Source: Candidatus Opimibacter skivensis
GTDB taxonomy: Bacteria; Bacteroidota; Bacteroidia; Chitinophagales; Saprospiraceae
NCBI GenBank assembly: GCA_016722045.1
Contig: JADKGY010000001.1
Location: 1,426,001-1,490,000, forward strand
Direction: 5' to 3'
DNA: 64,000 nt
The stretch's first letter is position 1; every line of letters begins with the position of its first letter. The notes under the pieces are model-generated. The model saw nothing but the letters and a program-made list of their open reading frames with translations, was not told the origin of the DNA and ran no database searches. Shown here piece after piece: positions 60,114 to 64,000 of the stretch. Both the position numbers and the translations under genes were made by a program.

Positions 60114-60166
60114 CTTTATTTCACAAGTCCGGGTGGTTGCAAAACGCCCAGACTTGTGAAATAAAG
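60114..60166. repeat. Hairpin repeat with GGTGGTTGCAAAAC loop, second copy
   Basis: CTTTATTTCACAAGT and ACTTGTGAAATAAAG are exact inverses, with a conserved GGTGGTTGCAAAAC loop region. Compare 41823-41875. It lies just after the T9SS protein gene and may be its transcript end. Confidence 0.75.
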
Positions 60167-60204
60167 TATAAGTTTTGCAACCACATCCGACTTAAGAAAT
60201 AGAT

Positions 60205-60468
60205 TTCGCATTCGCAAATCAGAAATTTGCTGACACTCCGACGTAGGCTTAGCCTACGCCGAACCGTGGTTATGTTTTTGAATTTTGACTTCGTAAAAAT
60301 TCAAAAACAATAATTTAGAATCAAAAAATCGTCTCCGCATTATGACTTCATATGCCGGATACAAAACATCACACAAGGCACAGCCTTGCGAACGCCACGA
60401 CGTAGGCTCAGCCTACGCCAAACAAGAGTATTGTTTTTGAATTTTGACTTCGTCAAAATTCAAAAACA
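60205..60468. repeat. Duplicated set of short palindromes
   Basis: CGTAGGCTTAGCCTACG (60242) and CGTAGGCTCAGCCTACG (60400), and stem-loops of the form GTTTTTGAATTTTGAC / GTCAAAATTCAAAAAC (60273-60308 and 60432-60468), occur twice about 160 nt apart. CAAGGCACAGCCTTG (60374) also occurs at 3013. TTCGTAAATCGTTA repeats follow up to 60535. No gene is seen in 60082-60601. Confidence 0.8.
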
Positions 60469-60541
60469 TGTAAATCGTTATTCGTAAATTGTTATTCGCA
60501 AATCGTTATTCGTAAATCGTTACTCGTTATTCGTTAATAAA

Positions 60542-60565
60542 AAAAGCCCCGTCTCCGGAGCTTTT
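60542..60565 (-). terminator. Terminator of the FN3 protein gene
   Basis: On the minus strand AAAAGC, CCGG, a short loop, CGG and GCTTTTTTTATT make a stem with one mismatch and a T-run. It lies 37 nt after the stop at 60602. Confidence 0.75.
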
Positions 60566-60601
60566 CATTTTTCACTTTTATTTTTAATCTTTCATTAATA
60601 T

Positions 60602-63496
60602 CTATCTCACCACCGTCACTTTCTCTACCATCATTCCACTCGTTGTCTGGACCTGCATCACATACATGCCAGGCGCTAAAGTGGAAACATCCACACTGGT
60701 CCGATATTGATTTTCCTTGACGGGATCAATTTCCTGTTTGATCATCACCTTACCTGAATAATCCAATACCCTCAACGCAATCACACGACTTTCTTCCGTC
60801 TGCTGAATGATCACATTGAGATGATCACTTACAGGATTAGGTGTGATACGCATGGCTGGTTGATCATTCATATCTGCAGGTGCCTGAACAATCTCTGTAG
60901 AGTTATCAAATACTTCTCCTTCTTCAGAAGATACTACGTGTGGTACTCCGGCGTAATTGAATGCAACATGATTCAACAAACAAATGGTAAAGGTGCCGGT
61001 AGCTCCTTCAAAGCCCCATACTCGTACCCAGATCGTAGTACCTGCAGTACCTGTGAGATTGATCACGGGCATCAATGATCCGTTGCCATTGTCATTGTTG
61101 TCTTCACAAGTGATGACGGACAGAATATTGCAATCTGTACCTGAATATACTTCCATGACGGCATTAGCCAGGCTTCCTGCACTCGTCCGGATGGTGACCG
61201 TAGGATTGAGGACATTAGGCATTGTGAATTTAAACCATACATCTTTATTCCCAATTGACGAGCATCCACCTACAGGTGATGGAACACTTGGTGTAGCATC
61301 CACATTGGAAGCGAATGTCGATACACAAGTATCATTGACTGTGAGCACTTTTGCATTTGCACAATCATCATTTGGAACACCATTACCTGTTGTGGTAAAT
61401 GATGCAGTTGAAGACCAGTTACTGAAGTGATCATCGCTACACTTTGTTTTCACATGCCAGTCATACGTTGTATTCGGTGTAAGTCCCGTAACAACTACAA
61501 AAGTGTCTGTCATCAATCCACCAATATCTATATAAACGCCATTCGGTAATCGTATCTGACCCTTGTAGCCCAATGCGCCCGGGACCGCAGACCAATGCAA
61601 AGTAGCCGAGGTCTCATTGATCAGATCCGCTGTCAGATGATCAGGCGGAGCACATGATGGCAGATCAGTCGTCATGAACTGGTATCCATTGGAGTAGAAA
61701 CTATGAAAACCACCCGAACAATTGGTTCTCACCTGCCACTCATAGGTTGTATGCGGGAGCAAACTATTTACAACAATAAAATTTGTATCCACAGGACTTC
61801 CGGCCACTGTATTCCATGACCCATTGGGCCATATCCTGATTTGTACCGAATAGGACTCAGCATCCTGAACAGGTGACCAGTTTAATCTGGCAGAGGTCAA
61901 TGTAAGACTATCCACAAAGAGCCCACCCGGCTTATTACATCCTGATGTGTTGCTTGTATGGAACATCAGGGATGCCAACCATCTACTTGATGAACCATTG
62001 CTACAATTGACCTTCATGCTCCATTCATATGTCGTATCGGGTAATAAACCAGTAACCGTAATAGATAAGTCAGTAGTCGGACTGCCCGGTACATCCACCC
62101 AAAGACCATTGGCCAGCCTGTACTGTACTGAATAATTCAACGCCCCATCTACAGCAGTCCAATTGAACGTCGCAGTAGAATCAGTGACAGGCAAAGTATA
62201 TCGGAAGAATGGCAATCCACATTCCTCGCCCAGTGTCGTAAAGGAAGTGATCGATGACCAGTCACTCGTACGTCCATCCGTACAATATGTCTTCACATGC
62301 CATTCGTAGGTCGTATTCGTTTGCAATCCTGTGAGCTCAACTGATGTGTTTGTCAACGGACCTCCCTGAAGTTGATTCCAGGGTCCCCCGGCTGCTCTCC
62401 ACTCTACTACATAATAGGATGCACCACTCACCTGCCCCCAATGTAATGAAGCAGTTGAATTCGTAATACCAGAAGTATACACCCATTGCGGTGCTCCGCA
62501 TCCATAACCACAGGTCGTTGTGAATGATTGTGGGTTTGACCAATACCCATAGGAGTCATAATGACCGCAATTGGCCCGAATACGCCATTCATAGGTGTGG
62601 CATGGAATCAGGTTGTAGGCAATAATCCATGTCCCTGTACTCGGACTGCCTGGCAGATCATACCAGCTACCATAGCCATCACGTAGTTGAATCGAATAAC
62701 TATAGGCACCATATACCGCTGACCATTTGAGGGTAGCTTGTTTGTCGCCAATATCTTTGGTGATGAGTCCGTATGGGACAGGACAGTTATTGCAGGATGT
62801 ACTGAAGCCATAAGAATTACACCAATTACTCCATCCGGAATAACAATGGCTTTTTACGCGATATTCATACGACGTACAAGGGTTAAGCTGATTGACGTTG
62901 ACCCAAGTGCCATAGACCGGGCATCCATAAAGATCATACCATGATCCTCCGGCATAGCGCCATTGTACCCAATAGTAATCTGCTCCATAGCATCCCGCCC
63001 ATTTCCAGGTCGCACTATATTCCGTGATATTATAACATGACAACCATTCAGGATAATTGCAATGATACCCGTTAGTCGTAAAGTAAACAGGATAACACCA
63101 GTCACTGTAATAATTGTAGCCGCAATTGGCTCTGCAACGCCATTCATAATTGGTGGAAGGATCCAGATTATTGCAGGTGTACCAATTCTGATAGCACATT
63201 CCGGGGATATCATGCCAGGTACCGTTGGCATATCGCCACTGGATATAATAGCCGTTGGCACCGTTGCAGTTTTCCCATTGCCAGGTGGCTGATGTCTCGG
63301 TGATATTATATGTATAAGTCCAATTTGGGGGATAGCAGGGATAATCGGTGGAAAGATTTAATAAGCCTTCTGCCGTGGTGATTAGGTCAGAGGTTTCCAT
63401 GCCGGACATGTGTTCCGGGGTTGCTTTCACTTCACTGGTAAACAAAGCAAAGAAGGCGAGTAAAATGAAAATAAAGGTGGGGAAGGTTGGTTTCAT
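60602..63496 (-). CDS. Secreted fibronectin type III repeat protein with T9SS type A sorting domain
   Basis: 964 residues. Signal peptide TFIFILLAFFALFTSEVKA. Seven FN3 modules of about 90 residues follow, recognisable by xxATLxWSAVxGAxxYxVQxR and LxPxTTYEWxVKxxC; many begin with a cysteine. A PPC-like domain (about 690-830, DCANAKVLTVNDTCVSTFAS ... DVWFKFTMPN) and a type A sorting domain (RITPNPVSDHLNVII, then LAPGMYVMQVQTTSG) follow. There is no catalytic domain, so it may be a matrix or adhesion protein. The first two FN3 modules are rich in Trp, Tyr and Cys. Confidence 0.87.
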   Translation of the reverse strand: MKPTFPTFIFILLAFFALFTSEVKATPEHMSGMETSDLITTAEGLLNLSTDYPCYPPNWTYTYNITETSATWQWENCNGANGYYIQWRYANGTWHDIPGMCYQNWYTCNNLDPSTNYEWRCRANCGYNYYSDWCYPVYFTTNGYHCNYPEWLSCYNITEYSATWKWAGCYGADYYWVQWRYAGGSWYDLYGCPVYGTWVNVNQLNPCTSYEYRVKSHCYSGWSNWCNSYGFSTSCNNCPVPYGLITKDIGDKQATLKWSAVYGAYSYSIQLRDGYGSWYDLPGSPSTGTWIIAYNLIPCHTYEWRIRANCGHYDSYGYWSNPQSFTTTCGYGCGAPQWVYTSGITNSTASLHWGQVSGASYYVVEWRAAGGPWNQLQGGPLTNTSVELTGLQTNTTYEWHVKTYCTDGRTSDWSSITSFTTLGEECGLPFFRYTLPVTDSTATFNWTAVDGALNYSVQYRLANGLWVDVPGSPTTDLSITVTGLLPDTTYEWSMKVNCSNGSSSRWLASLMFHTSNTSGCNKPGGLFVDSLTLTSARLNWSPVQDAESYSVQIRIWPNGSWNTVAGSPVDTNFIVVNSLLPHTTYEWQVRTNCSGGFHSFYSNGYQFMTTDLPSCAPPDHLTADLINETSATLHWSAVPGALGYKGQIRLPNGVYIDIGGLMTDTFVVVTGLTPNTTYDWHVKTKCSDDHFSNWSSTASFTTTGNGVPNDDCANAKVLTVNDTCVSTFASNVDATPSVPSPVGGCSSIGNKDVWFKFTMPNVLNPTVTIRTSAGSLANAVMEVYSGTDCNILSVITCEDNNDNGNGSLMPVINLTGTAGTTIWVRVWGFEGATGTFTICLLNHVAFNYAGVPHVVSSEEGEVFDNSTEIVQAPADMNDQPAMRITPNPVSDHLNVIIQQTEESRVIALRVLDYSGKVMIKQEIDPVKENQYRTSVDVSTLAPGMYVMQVQTTSGMMVEKVTVVR

Positions 63497-63594
63497 AAAC
63501 AGGGGGTTTTATTGGTTTGACACAAATTAGTAAAAAAGAAATAAAGCAACAAAGGGAGCAATGATGAAAATCTGATCAGGATGCCTGGTCAGGG

Positions 63595-63972
63595 ATGAGA
63601 AAGAAAGCTTATGTAGATACATTTTATATCCTTTTTCCTGATCATCGATTGAGGAAGGCGGTAGAACAAAATGAAGAATTCATCAACTACGAGCTTGAGA
63701 ATTTTAAATGGAAGTTCACAATAAATGCCCTAAACTCAACTTATAAACTCAACACACCCATCCTCATCAACTCTACATTGACTAATAGAAGCAAAATTGC
63801 AAAAACGATAACTGTATTTAGACATCAAAATAAGTACTCGAATTTTCAATTAGAATTAATTCAAACAAATGATCCGGAGGCAAATTCAAAATCGATTGAA
63901 GACAACGTACCTATGGATCAAATAGAGTCTGTTAGGCAAGACTCGATTATACAACCGGGTCAAGGATTTTAA
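63595..63972 (+). CDS. Hypothetical protein, possibly truncated
   Basis: 125 residues with no signal peptide. Residues 35-80 (KWKFTINALNSTYKLNTPIL then INSTLTNRSKIAKTITVF) look like one beta-sandwich domain of the kind that begins IxALxxxYxLxEPI in exported Bacteroidota proteins. The frame stops at IQPGQGF, in the middle of a segment that in such domains normally continues. A frameshift near 63970 or continuation past the window edge is possible. Not recognised further. Confidence 0.45.
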   Translation: MRKKAYVDTFYILFPDHRLRKAVEQNEEFINYELENFKWKFTINALNSTYKLNTPILINSTLTNRSKIAKTITVFRHQNKYSNFQLELIQTNDPEANSKSIEDNVPMDQIESVRQDSIIQPGQGF

Positions 63973-64000
63973 GAAACGATGGATATATCATTTCTAATTA

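Noticed and set aside
1..64000. tRNA, rRNA and riboswitch genes
   Set aside because: No cloverleaf, rRNA core sequence or known riboswitch consensus was recognised by eye; an Infernal/tRNAscan search would be decisive.

Overview
The window looks like a chromosome segment of a Bacteroidota bacterium, most likely of the Saprospiria/Chitinophagia type, possibly from a metagenome. The reasons are the many secreted proteins ending in type IX secretion (T9SS) sorting domains (type A and one gliding-motility type B), lipoprotein VCBS/ASPIC-UnbV and FISUMP proteins, S74 and tail-fibre-like surface proteins, promoters of the Bacteroidota TAnnTTTG form, weak Shine-Dalgarno sites, and intergenic regions packed with short palindromic repeats.

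Layout. 0.3-2.9 kb: a repeat-built surface fibre gene with an S74 chaperone end, broken by several lesions. 3.2-4.2 kb: a heptosyltransferase between inverted repeats. 4.4-15.6 kb: an apparently complete pyrimidine-base degradation locus. It holds an NCS1 permease, cytosine deaminase, dihydropyrimidine dehydrogenase (preT split into two frames, plus preA), dihydropyrimidinase, beta-ureidopropionase, a class III aminotransferase and a methylmalonate/malonate-semialdehyde dehydrogenase. Together these would take cytosine/uracil/thymine to beta-alanine or beta-aminoisobutyrate and on to acetyl- or propionyl-CoA. 15.7-21 kb: a large VCBS lipoprotein, ferritin and an AraC regulator. 21-38 kb: an accessory region with mnmE, a phosphoesterase, an AbiE-like toxin-antitoxin pair, a second diverged mnmE 3' end, a Fic protein, a HigBA module coupled to a membrane phosphoesterase, three four-helix-bundle (S23-type) genes and very dense repeats. 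37.6-63.5 kb: mainly secreted T9SS cargo and lipoproteins (M1 peptidase, FISUMP, 2347-residue LamG protein, 1382-residue repeat protein, FN3 protein). Among these sits a cytoplasmic two-gene unit: an amphipathic-helix-repeat protein with an HEXXH end, and a CHAT/caspase-like protease.

The most unusual feature is a repeated architecture. Four small genes (one GxxExxY PD-(D/E)XK-like, three four-helix-bundle) each lie between inverted repeats. The repeat sequence differs at each locus, and gene-less versions of two of these repeat types occur elsewhere in the window. One cassette separates two pyrimidine-pathway genes. Other notable points are a perfect 31-bp inverted repeat with a 1-nt spacer, a short palindromic repeat that splits preT, and a possible integration event at the 3' end of mnmE.

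All assignments come from reading the sequence and recalled family motifs; no database search was run.
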